DNA from: Dactylorhiza incarnata
Lineage: Eukaryota; Streptophyta; Magnoliopsida; Asparagales; Orchidaceae
Length of the DNA: 64,000 nucleotides
Reading direction: 5' to 3'
Assembly (NCBI GenBank): GCA_033032865.1
Contig: JAWHQI010000228.1
Location: 3,634,501 to 3,698,500, forward strand
This document shows, one piece after another, positions 34,441 through 44,129 of this stretch. Below the pieces are notes generated by a model, which had not been told where the DNA came from, searched no databases, and worked only from the letters and a program-made list of their open reading frames with translations. The first letter of the stretch is position 1. Each line of letters opens with the position of its first letter. The position numbers and the translations under genes were made by a program.

Positions 34441-35480
34441 ATGTGGGCTGGATTTAATATCCGCTGCCGTGGGTGTGGGGATACATCCCATGCTTGTGAT
34501 AGGTGCCCATCGGGAGAGAGTAGCTCTAGTCCCCAAGGCCCATGGTATCAGGCATTGACATCATACGGTACCACATACACTGTGCCTAAGGCTTATGGCT
34601 ACTCTGCCGCTCCGCATGTACCGTTTTTGAATTCATCTCCGGCCCCATTTGGACCAAAGACGAATGCAAAACAGTGCTTGTTTTGTCGAAGCACGGATCA
34701 TGCTTTACGGGATTGTGCTGAGTATCTGCGCGAATTGGACGAGGACGACGAGCCGGACATCCGGATTGTCCCAATTCCTATCTCTGGCAGCACCCTCCCC
34801 TCCTCTGGTTTCGTATCCATATCCCCTTCATGTTTTGAAGGGGTTGATGCGGATATGCAGATCAAAGTTATTGGTGATCTATGCCCCGACATGGTTGCGC
34901 ATGTCTCTCCCATTCGTTTATCACCGCATGTTGATTCAATTCTTTCTAAGGATGCGGTGCTTGATTTCTCTTCAAGCACTAATTCCTCCAGTCTTGTGTG
35001 TGCTACTACAATTGTTTTTGACAGTATCGATGAGAATGTCTTGCAGGAAGAGGCAGTGAGTTGCAGCGTTGTGCCCACTCCGAGAGAGGAGGATGTTCTT
35101 CAAGGTGCGGAGGTGGAGACTTCAGCAACATTTGAGGAGGTCCAAGTCGTGGAAGTGGCCGCTGACGATTCTGCCAGATCCTGCAGCGTTTTTAACGATG
35201 CCGACAATTCCTCGCCTCCTCAACCCATCAGGAGTGATTCCGGGATCTCTCCTGGAGAAGAAAGTCTTTTATGTTATTCGTCTAATTTGTTTCTTCACCC
35301 CGTTCTCGTGTCTGATTCACTGCAGGATTATACATTGGATCTGATCTTGGATGTAATCGAGCCGGCTATGAGGGCCGGAGATGCCTTGGATCATCTGCAA
35401 GTGGAAACAGATACTGAGATTCCTTCATCTTATTACTTGCCCCTACCTGACAATCAGTGCAGGTATCTTTATTCAGAAAG

Positions 35481-35511
<31 letters not shown>

Positions 35512-35586
35512 GACCCTGTCGCCTTGTGGTTACCCGTTACCGAAACGGACATTGGAACAGCTTCCTGTTCACTTCATTTTCCATAG
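34441..35586 (+). CDS. NAG-2 gag-like zinc-knuckle protein
   Basis: The frame is open from 34327, but the start at 34441 (MWAGFNIRC) is chosen because NAG-1 begins at the same residue. This gives about 381 codons. Motifs: CRGCGDTSHACDRC (residues about 9-22) and CLFCRSTDHALRDC (about 79-92), each CX2CX4HX4C, followed by LDEDDEPDIRIVPIP. The middle is acidic and Ser-rich with no further domain seen. A run of 29 G (35482-35510) encodes polyglycine near the end. The conserved C-terminal peptide (LEQLPVHFIFH) lies in the +1 frame beyond it. It probably binds element RNA in the particle. The function is inferred from the knuckles and position. Confidence 0.75.
35482..35510 (+). repeat. Run of 29 G inside NAG-2 gag
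   Basis: The homopolymer changes the reading frame relative to NAG-1. Such a tract is unstable in replication and in sequencing, and it may permit slippage. Confidence 0.95.
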
Positions 35587-35842
35587 ACCGATCAGCTAGC
35601 ATATGCTAGCAGCTGAATAATTCTAGTTGGGAGACGTAAAAACCCCAATAGTTATCTTCGTTAGAATTACTTTAAATTGTGTTCATTTTTTTTGTGGCGT
35701 AATGAATTTCTTTTTTGTAGAATTTTTTTTATCTAGTAATTGTGACTAACGGTCTTGTGTAAGGGTTGAGGAATCCTTGGATGCACTTATGAGGCACGAC
35801 GGTAAGTTTTTAATTCTGAAACTAGGCGCGCGAATTATTCCT

Positions 35843-35902
35843 TCGCGCACGACCACTGGTCGTGCGCCCTATTTATCGGCGCACGACCACTGGTCGTGCG
35901 CA
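35843..35902 (+). promoter_or_regulatory. Internal copies of the LTR palindrome before ORF2
   Basis: Two perfect palindromes with arms CGCACGACCA / TGGTCGTGCG lie at about 35845-35868 and 35879-35901, separated by CCTATTTATCG, which includes a TATA-like TATTTAT. The arrangement mimics the LTR promoter and sits about 170 bp upstream of the ORF2 start. Confidence 0.7.
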
Positions 35903-36071
35903 GGCCCAGTTTCTTTTAAAAACTCTCGACCGGCTCCTGTGCGTGCGTCTAGGGTTCTCGTTTTTTTTGGTCGCTGAGCGTGCGCCGTCTGGGAGCTCTT
36001 CTCCTCCTCCTCACTCCATCTTCTCCGGTAGGCTTCCCTCTCCTCCGCTCCTCCTTCAAGCTTGCGTGTCC

Positions 36072-37368
36072 ATGGAGCCATCCGGGAGCCGCCCTATCAC
36101 CATGGCTTATCAAAGGTCTCGCTCCGCCTCCGCCACTTCCGCTCAGATCTTCGGGAGAATGGCCAAGTTTTCAAAAGCTGAGCACAAGCGCCGATTTGCC
36201 GCACTGAAGAGTAAGCCATTCCTTTCGCAGCGTTTGGTTGACTGGGAGGAACTTAGGTCAATCTGAGATGGCGGCGCTCTAATGGAAGCAATTCTCCTCC
36301 TTTACTCCTTCGACAACTGGAGGAACGTCTTCGAATGCACCGAGTTCGGTTTCAAGGAGTTAACCTTGGAGTTCCTCTCCACCTTTGAGTGGGAAGTTTC
36401 CCCGGCGGGATTCCGGCCTCCACTTTGTTTCTTCCAGATGTTGGGGCAGGTGTTCATATTAACTCTCCCCGAGCTTGCCACCCATGCTGGCTTTTACATG
36501 GAAGGCGAGGCCGCAAGGTTGGATTTCCAGAACTTGGCGATGATGTTTCCGGGTGATGTCTCCTCGCAAAGAGTCTGGCGGTCGTTCATCGGCACTGATG
36601 AGGATTATGTGGCTCGCCGAGCCAAATTAACAAGGATCATATCTCCCGCCTTGCGGTACCTGCAGCACCTGATTAGTCATTCTATCGCCTCGCATGGTTT
36701 AAGCCAGAATGTGGTAGGTTGGCAAGATCTTTTGTACCTTTACAGCATGCAGCAGCGGTATCCCCTTCATCTGGGGTTCATGCTGGCCCACTTCTTTCAC
36801 CATGAGGCCACGTAGCCTCGCTGGAGCGATTGGGGGAGCGTATTACGTCACCCCAATCACAAAAGGGCTGGGAGTGTGGGACCGGATACCCCCGATGGAG
36901 CAGGTTACCTCTCCTTCCATGATCACGCGGGCAACAATGGTGAGAATCCACCTGTTGCGAGTGGTGGGGCGAAAGGGCAACCGATCATATGTGGTGGCTG
37001 GTCCGAGTGATGGTGGTGTTGGTGGCCATGAGGAGGAGGATAAGGACGAGCAGCCAGAGTCTTCTGCAAGGGGAAGACGCAGGGCGGCGGAGCCGCCACA
37101 ACAGTCACAAGGGTCGCAGCAGCCTGAGCCGCAACCTGAGCAGCCAGCAGGGCAGCACTTCGGCAATGATGCGATGCATGGTGTCCCATACCTAAGTGAG
37201 CGTCTCTCCGATCTGGAGGCGTCGCAGTTTTGGATGCAGGACCTCATTTATCAGCAGGCTGTTCGGAGCGGGCTGAACGTGCCTAAGCCCCCTGCTCATG
37301 TTGCGCCCACTGCGCCCCATCCCGCTTCCCCGATCGAAATTTATGCCAGCAGCAGCGACGAGGAGTAG
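36072..37368 (+). pseudogene. NAG-2 ORF2, Athila-ORF1-like, two breaks
   Basis: The frame starts MEPSGSRPITMAYQRSR (36072), is interrupted by TGA at 36264, continues in the same frame to TAG at 36813, then shifts to a frame ending at 37368. The middle part (YSFDNWRNVFECTEFGFKEL, TLEFLSTFEWEV, QDLLYLYSMQQRYPLHLGFM, GAIGGAYYVTPITKGLG) resembles the plant Athila ORF1 family, known from the post-gag region of Athila retrotransposons. The tail is Gln/Pro/Glu-rich and ends SSSDEE. It is absent from NAG-1. Its role is unknown, and family membership is from remembered motif patterns only. Confidence 0.65.
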
Positions 37369-37370
37369 TC

Positions 37371-39222
37371 AGCTGCATCTCTTGTTTCATCTATTGTTTG
37401 ATTCAGCTTCTCATGTTTAGGTTGTTGAAACATGTTTGTGTGTGGCACTCATCTGGGTGTCTTTTTATTCAGTCGTTAACACTATTGCTATCAAACTCTA
37501 ATACAGGTATTTGGTCCACCTTCAAGGACGTTAAACAAAAGGGCTCTTGGGAGACAACCCATTTGGGACCATTTGGTTCCGTTCTCGCTTGTTATCTTTC
37601 TTTGCTATTTTTGTGTGCTTGGGATCTCTTTAATCGCAGGTCCGCATTTATTGGAGCACGGCGGGATCACCGTCTTCTGAACAAAACGCCATATCTTCTG
37701 GTATGCTCATTTCTGAGCATGGGGTAATTTCTTATCCTAGCCTTCTTAAGCTTATGACGCTATCAAACATGCTTTTGCTTAGTGTAAGTCTGGGGGAGTG
37801 AGAGTTATCGTTACCTCGTGCACATGCACAGTGCACAACATACTAGGATTTACATTGTGTTATATTGTAGCATTGCTCATCTCTTGGCACACCACGACAC
37901 CCACGTGAGCGCACTTAACTGTAGGCGCGCGACGAGTCTAACTCGTCTCGGTTGTGTGAATGGGAAATCACGGTGCTGGGTTAGGATTGCGAGACGAAGT
38001 ACTTTGTTGACTCCTGTAGTGCTCCTAGTCGAGTGCTCATGTCTCGTAGGAATTCATGTAGATTCAATTTCTTTTTATGCTTTTAGTTTATATTTTTCTA
38101 CTAGCGTAAATATTGTTTACTTTACTCAAAATTTGGTGAATCCGGCGTGAATCAAACGGTAGCAGAGGAATGTGTGTAGACGTTCATTAGTCTCGTGTTG
38201 CCCGAGTCGGGAGGAAGGATTATCTTTCTCGGTGGCTAGAACTCGCCCCAAGCGATTCTTGAAGCATGGGTATACGGTTAGTCAATTGCGTGAATGTGAT
38301 ATAGGCCATCATTTTGGCCCGGTTGAGCCTTTGCACCCTTTCCTATCGCTATATCCTCGTTAGCCCAATTGTGTCAACCCGTTCTTTGATTCAGCCCCAC
38401 TTTTATCGCACCAAAGCCCAAAAGCCAATCCTAATCACACACCCAAATCTGAGCTTTAGCTGTTTATTATTTTTATGAGTTGGGTTGTTGATGTGGTGAC
38501 ATGTTTGTGAAGTTGTGGATGTGTTTTATTGTTTATTTTTTAAAAATGGTAAGAAAAGAAAAGAAAAAAATGAAAGAGTGAAAAGAAGTAAGAAGAAAAG
38601 AAAAAGATATGACTTTGAATGTAAAACTCATTTGAATAAGTATAAGTTTGGGAGTAGGCGGTGCACGCACCCATGTTGTTAAGTCCAAGTCTGGGGGTGT
38701 AGTGTACCCGCATGTTTGTGTGGTGATGAGGATAGTTTTCTGTGCTAGCTCATTTGGGTTTAGTGTCTGAGCCGTCGCTTTTATCTTTGTTTACCTCACC
38801 TAAACCCAAGCCTCATCTCAAACCTAAAGCCCTATTGATTCACGCATTTGAGTCATACCAGTGCCGTGGAGAGAGTGCGAACGGGCAAGCCTATGGCCAC
38901 CGACATTGATGGATTTCAATGGAGTTGTCCCAAGTCCCGATCTTTGGCAACGCTCGCCTCAGCGTTCAGTTTACTTTCTTCTTATGTACGACCTTATGAT
39001 TCACCGTGATTCACTTTTTGAGTAAACGTAATATATAAATACGCTCCTCGAAAATTATAAACTAATATGTATAATTAGAAATTTTGTCTACTAGATTTCT
39101 ACGCGCATGCGTATGAGACTTCGCATATTACTCCGCCCTTGCAATTTCTAACCCAGCTATGTCTTTTCTCGCTCCACCGGATTTGCTTGCTCGGGACGCG
39201 CAAACAGATAAGTCTGGGGGTG
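37371..39222 (+). other. NAG-2 3' non-coding block and polypurine tracts
   Basis: No supported ORF. AAGTCTGGGGG(A/T)G occurs at 37786, 38687 and 39210. The last abuts the LTR at 39223. Much of it aligns in patches with NAG-1 23860-25375. Confidence 0.75.
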
Positions 39223-40625
39223 TGACGAGTCTGGTTTATACAGTGATTTCCAGCCTCATTTGGGTTTGTTTTAGTGTCATTGCACTTCATTTGCTGTTCA
39301 TATACGCTTATATTGATAGCATGGCGTTCCTGCGCCTTTTGTGCAATCCTTTCCCCCTTTGTGGCATGTTATTCCTATATATTACTGTATGCCTGTGTTA
39401 TGGATCCGGTGGTGTGCACGGATCGGGGTTATTTGTACTTTTCATGCAGGTCCTGGGATCGTGTGCACGTTCGGGATGGTGCGGGGCAATTTTTGGCCTA
39501 AAAAGCCTCTGATCGTGCGCATTCCTTTGCGCACGATCAGGCGCACGACCATTGGTCGTGCGTTAATTCCCGGCCCAGATCGAGATCGGCACAGGTTGAC
39601 TGCGCACGATCACAAGCATTTCTTCGCGCACGACCATTGGTCGTGCGCCCCTGACCGTGCGCAGTACTTATTCTGCTCCCTATTTAAGCCGCTGTTCCGC
39701 GAAATTAGGGATCCTGGACACTTTTGGGCGCAATTTCTGCGTGCGACTCCGCCGTTCCACCTCTCCAAGGTCCTCCCTTCCATTCCTCCCCTTGGGAAAG
39801 CTTCACCATTGATCCTAAGGTCCATCTAGGGTTCCGGAAGCATTCTCCACCATCTACGACCAGCACTCCAAGAGGAAGACATCTCCATCGGGCGAAGGAG
39901 AAGTGACCCAGCTCTGGAAAGAAGACGGGCAACGGTTGGAGGTAGTAACAGCCTCTAAACCCCGGAAGAAACCAAGGACTGAGCTCGGAGGAGGCGTGAC
40001 GACCCCCCATTCTGACCAAGATCCGCGGCGAGGCTTCTCATCTCGTGGTTACTTCTACCCCTTCTCCTTTGTTGTGATTTGTACTCTTCATGGTTGTAAT
40101 GAACTAAATGAACATCTATTTGTCTATGAATGGGAGTTTATTTATGAACCTGTCTTTACATTATGCTGTGTTGTGATGCGCTCCGCCCCCGCTCCACTTA
40201 CACCCACACGTTCTAGCACTCGCTCTAGCAAAAGCTGGAAGCGATAGCGAAGAGGTGCCTTCGACCCTCAACCCTCACATTTGCACTCACCTCATCCATA
40301 TGCTCACCGGCCATTCGCTAAGCGAAGCACGGCATCGCGGCCTGCACTAATTCCATCCACCAAGCGACGCGGTGATTGCGACCCGCATAGTGTTTAGTTT
40401 TCTCATTTCCCGTTCTATAAAACCAACCAACTCCCCTTGTTTTGTTAAACTTAGAAACCCCTATAATTAATCTCCTAACGAGCAAATCATATCACCCAAC
40501 TTGCGGTCCTTTGAGAACGATATTCGGGGAGCTACTCCCTACTTTTATTACTTGACAACGACCGGTGCACTGCCGTCGTACCGCATTTCGTGCCCGCTAA
40601 TTAGCGGTGTGGAAATAGCGCGTCA
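39223..40625 (+). repeat. 3' LTR of NAG-2
   Basis: It begins TGACGAGTC (one change from the 5' copy TGATGAGTC) and ends GCGCGTCA, followed by TSD GTGAC. It is nearly identical to 32836-34239, with the same palindromes and TATTTAA. Confidence 0.92.
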
Positions 40626-40630
40626 GTGAC

Positions 40631-41043
40631 CCGGCCAGGGTTCGGAGTCTCAGCAGCAGCATGGAGAGCTCTGGTGAGATACTATATCCCGAATGCTATC
40701 TTTCATGTTTTCCCTCGTCAGTGTGTAGTTTGCTTCTGCTTGAGAGATATGTAGTGAGGATCTGATGTCTGGGCATAAGCACTTATTACTTTAGCACTTT
40801 CATTTTAGTACACTTCCATTATTATGTATCTTATTTTGGACATTCTCCTTTAAACATTGTGATTGTCGTGGACTAGTTTGTTTCTAATACTTTTATTATT
40901 CTGTGGTGAATGGTTGTCCTGGATGAATGAAAAGCCAGCAGGATCGGTGTTTGTAGTGACGACCTTCCCGTGTGTTAGTGTCACCGCAAGGCGGCGATTC
41001 TGGGTGGTAAGATCCGGAAACGAAAGCAAAAAAGGGTCTTACA
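40631..41043 (+). repeat. Terminal part of LLTR-1
   Basis: The last ~410 bp of the long LTR, ending GGGTCTTACA. 40975-41043 is the reverse complement counterpart of 46156-46235. GCTCTGGTGAGATAC near 40668 resembles a splice donor in the leader but is unsupported. Confidence 0.6.
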
Positions 41044-41048
41044 ATTGG

Positions 41049-41390
41049 ACTCTTGGGCATTCTCATCCTTCACCCTATCACGGTCTCTTTTGAGTAGCAT
41101 CTCCCGGTGGGTAAGGACCTCTTCCTTTGGCGCTACAGGCTCAATTGTTGGGACCGACAAGACCGCTGAAAAGGAAGCAAAAATGTTAGAATATCAAACA
41201 AAAGCGAATGCGAGAGAGAATGCAAATGAGACCGCATGAAGCGACTTACTTTCTTCAGGAGTGATCTTGGCAACCTGAGGCCAGAGGGCCAAGTAGTGGA
41301 AAAGGTCATGGCATTTGCGGGCCAGCGAGGTATGAATTTTGATCTCCATTTCTGAGATCGTTTTTGGTTTTCTGAAGACCCCCTCACCTC
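41049..41390 (-). pseudogene. Downstream part of gypsy-type transposon-domain gene (minus)
   Basis: This continues the minus-strand frame that ends at the copia LTR insertion (43154). After the target duplication the frame reads GVFRKPKTISEMEIKIHTSL and KCHDLFHYLALWPQVAKITP. A plausible intron (GT near 41238, a polypyrimidine stretch and CAG near 41168) leads to a short acidic/basic exon (VLTHREMLLKRDRDRVKD) that runs into the LLTR-1 end at 41043. The exon structure is inferred by eye. Confidence 0.45.
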
Positions 41391-43148
41391 TGAAAGTGCA
41401 CAGTGTGCCTCTGAGAATTCTCTAGAGGGGAGAGGGGGGGGGGGGGTGAATAGGGATTTAAATTTATTTCTATCCTAACTATAAAAACAATATAATTAAT
41501 CTAAGTATTTATGCTCACTAAAGATCTCAGGCAGAATAAACTTGTGCTGAAATGTAAAGCAGAAACTATATAATAATATAGCTATAGAGACAGCACGGAA
41601 AATTGGCAACCAGAAGACACACAGATTTTGTATAAAGGATTACCAAAATATGGGTACTCCCCTCTTCTACCACCTGGTAGGGATGCACCACAGTGCCTGT
41701 GTCTTTTGATAAGGAGGCTCTTAGAACCACTCATCTTTTGACAAGGAGATCATGAACCACCAAATCTTTTGATAAGGAGATCTTGAACCACCAGATCTTT
41801 TGATATGGAGATCTTGAACCACCAGATCTTTTGATTAGGAGATCTTGAACCACTGAATCCATTGAAGAGGGATTAATAAAACTCTTTTACAAAATGAGAA
41901 AGAAGGAGAAGGAAGAAGGTTGAAGGAATTCTGTTCTCAAAATTCTTGAAAAGGGCTCTATGAAGATCAGCCTATTAGTTGTTCCAAAGGATCTGCTCTT
42001 GATTAGCCCCTGCTTTAGATGATGATGAATTGCAGAAGCTTTGTATTGTCAGATCCTTTCTTCTTCTTCTGATTGTGATCTAGCTGCTAAGAGATGGTGA
42101 TGAAGAGTAGCTGTTAAATCCTCTGTTCTATCAGTTGAAGAACAACAGAGCCTTCTTATCTTTTCTCTGTGCTATGTTAGGGTTCCTGAGAGAGAGGGAG
42201 AAGAAGACAGGAAACCCTAAGTTGAGAAGAGACGGTAATTGTGATTGAATGTCTGTGCTTCTCTTTCTTCTTAGCCCTTCTATATGTGTCTTCAATTTTG
42301 AATTCATTTCAATTTCTGGTAAGCCTTGAAAAGGCATATCATCCTAGACACACTCTTTCTTTCCTTCTTTAATTCTCGACCCATCCACCAAAAAAAAAAA
42401 ATATTTCCAAGAAACCTTTTGTCTCCTTCTTTAACGCTTCCTTCTATTCCAGGCAATTATTAAGCCGTTGGAGAACGGTTTTTTGAAAGATGCGGGCCAT
42501 GAGACAAGGATCAAAATGACAGCTGAAAGAGTTATACGTTTTAGACTGTATTTGACGTAGCGTCAAATTCACTTCCCTTCTTATCGACGTAGCTTCGAGT
42601 TCTTCTGGGAGCTGCTTCAATTTCATCTATGCTCTAACTGAATTCTGCTAGTCGACGTTGCGTCGATATCTTATCGACGTATCCATCGAGTTGATCTGCC
42701 TGGATCTGAACTTGATCTTCTGCGTCGAGATGAAGTCGACGTTCCATCGACTTTAGTTGGCTTCGACAGATAACCCCTTCTGCGTCGAGTTGAAGTAGAA
42801 GCTGCGTCGACTTCTTTAGTTACTTCGACAAGTCCCTGAACTCTACGTCGACATTCATTTGACGTAATGTCGACTTGGGTTACTTCGACAGAGGGGTTGA
42901 ATCACATGGACTTCTAGTCAGAGCAGCGTCGATATGGACTCGACGTTGCATCGAATTCTATTCGACGCAAATATTAACTTAGCCCAATTTTGCTTCCCTT
43001 GATCTGGTCCTGATACCCTATGTTGAGTATGACATCCTAAGACATCTAATTACTAGATTACCCTCAATATACAATGGGTAATTTACTTCTAGAGGATAAA
43101 ATCACTTTTAGTTAATTTGTAAAGTTAAATCAAGGGTTTTTCCCAACA
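41391..43148 (-). mobile_element. Solo copia-type LTR (minus)
   Basis: Read on the minus strand, it begins TGTTGGGAAAAACCC (43148) and ends GTGCACTTTCA (41391), with a C-rich stretch and CTAGAGAATTCTC near the end. It is flanked by ACCTC (41386-41390) and ACTTC (43149-43153), a TSD with one difference. No internal region is present, so it is a solo LTR of about 1.76 kb formed by recombination. It interrupts a coding frame on the same strand. ORFs inside are not meaningful. Confidence 0.75.
42536..42968 (-). repeat. TCGACG palindrome array in the solo copia LTR
   Basis: Repeated inverted motifs of the type GTCGACGTTGCGTCGA, TCGACGTAGC(T)TCGA and TCGACGTTCCATCGA occur roughly every 35-60 bp. 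The arms TCGACG/CGTCGA are CpG-rich. On the minus strand the array precedes a possible TATA-like CATATAGAAGGG at about 42277-42290. Confidence 0.75.
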
Positions 43149-43153
43149 ACTTC

Positions 43154-43694
43154 GGCGAGATCGTAGAGTCTTGAGACCGCAAAAGTCTCCTTGAAACACC
43201 ATGAATCTCTCAGTACAGAATGAAATCTTGTTTGGAAGATTAAGGACTTTGATTCCATGGCAAGAAAAATACATCAATCCTTTAAACTCTTCCTTCTTCC
43301 TCCCTTCTTTAAGTGACTTTGTTGTAAAAGTGCAGCGAAACAAATCCATGGTGAATTTGACCCTTGCCAATCTCAAGTAATAGATGTAAGCTAGCATGAG
43401 ACCAATGGAGTTCGATGACAGCTGCCCAAGCACAACTCCATAATATTCCATCACCTCTAGAAATTCCCAAGGCAAGGGAAGCATGAGACCACAATCGAAG
43501 TGATCGATTGGGATCTCAAGCTTGTTCTCAGCGCCTAAGTTCAATCCTTTATCCTCGTGAGGAAACCACACGACGATCTGAGTATGATTCATATGCCTTT
43601 CTAGAAAAGACATATACTCAGCTTGAGAGAGTCGACAAGGCTTGTGATCAGCATTAACAAAGGTCTCAGCAGCAGCAACCCGAGCTGACACCAT
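43154..43694 (-). pseudogene. Gypsy-type transposon (Transposase_28-like) domain protein, interrupted
   Basis: The minus-strand frame starts MVSARVAAAETFVNADHKPC at 43694 and runs to the solo LTR. IPIDHFDCGLMLPLPWEFLE, VMEYYGVVLGQLSSNSIGLM and a YFSCHGIKVLNLP segment match the pattern of the plant 'putative gypsy type transposon' domain, found in transposon-derived plant proteins. No catalytic residues are known for it. The frame is kept across the insertion (to about 41235). The original could be a decayed TE or a domesticated gene. A TE is more likely here. Confidence 0.55.
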
Positions 43695-44129
43695 TTTATC
43701 AGATCACTGAGATCGATGCTTAGGACGAATTCATTGAAGTTTGAGTCTTTGATTCTAAACTCAACTATCTATAGGATTCGAAGGACATTTTCATCATGAT
43801 GACAAAGTTTGTGACCGCCCAGTTGACTTCACAGACCGCCAGACCTACATAATAGGTGAGAGATAACAATAGCAGAATTGATCACAACAAATTTAGACCG
43901 CATCATCTCAAGCAGAAATTCAAAAAATATGCAAAGGAAAAATAACAGACAACACACAATCCCAGAGATCGACATCACACTATTTCAGAGACCGCATAGG
44001 GAGAAAGTTAAAACATCAATATATTACAGACTATTCAAATTGTCAGAATATCAATGTCTTCTGAGACCCACTAAAAAAATAAGTTTCAATCTCCTTGGAT
44101 GACGTTTTCTTCCAATGAAAGTTGCGACA

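Larger units (their letters stand above)
32836..40625 (+). mobile_element. NAG-2: gag-plus-ORF2 LTR element, no pol
   Basis: Perfect TSDs GTGAC (32831-32835 and 40626-40630) bound a 7.79-kb element. Its LTRs of 1,404 bp (32836-34239) and 1,403 bp (39223-40625) are nearly identical, so it is young. It has a tRNA-Asp type primer site, a gag-like ORF with two zinc knuckles, a second Athila-ORF1-like ORF and three spaced polypurine-like tracts. No RT, integrase or protease was found. LTR ends and gag are homologous to NAG-1. Confidence 0.9.
541..41043 (+). mobile_element. LLTR-1: ~4.9 kb chromovirus-type LTR, interrupted by three insertions
   Basis: Removing Chr-A (with one TSD copy) and NAG-2 (with one TSD copy) leaves about 4.88 kb: 541-767, 28594-32835 and 40631-41043. 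The right end is CGGAAACG...GGGTCTTACA. This is the reverse complement of the start of LLTR-2 at 46156, and the preceding ~90 bp match as well. A second matching block is 31500-31605 against the reverse complement of 47470-47575. No primer-binding site follows 41043. The next bases, ATTGG, are a possible TSD, and beyond them lies the minus-strand coding remnant. It is therefore a 3' LTR or a solo LTR. About 170 bp of its 5' end appear to lie to the left, beyond element X. Protein-coding content was not seen. Confidence 0.55.

Noticed and set aside
36843..37247. Minus-strand ORFs of 88-134 codons
   Set aside because: They are shadows of the Gln/Pro/Glu-rich tail of NAG-2 ORF2.
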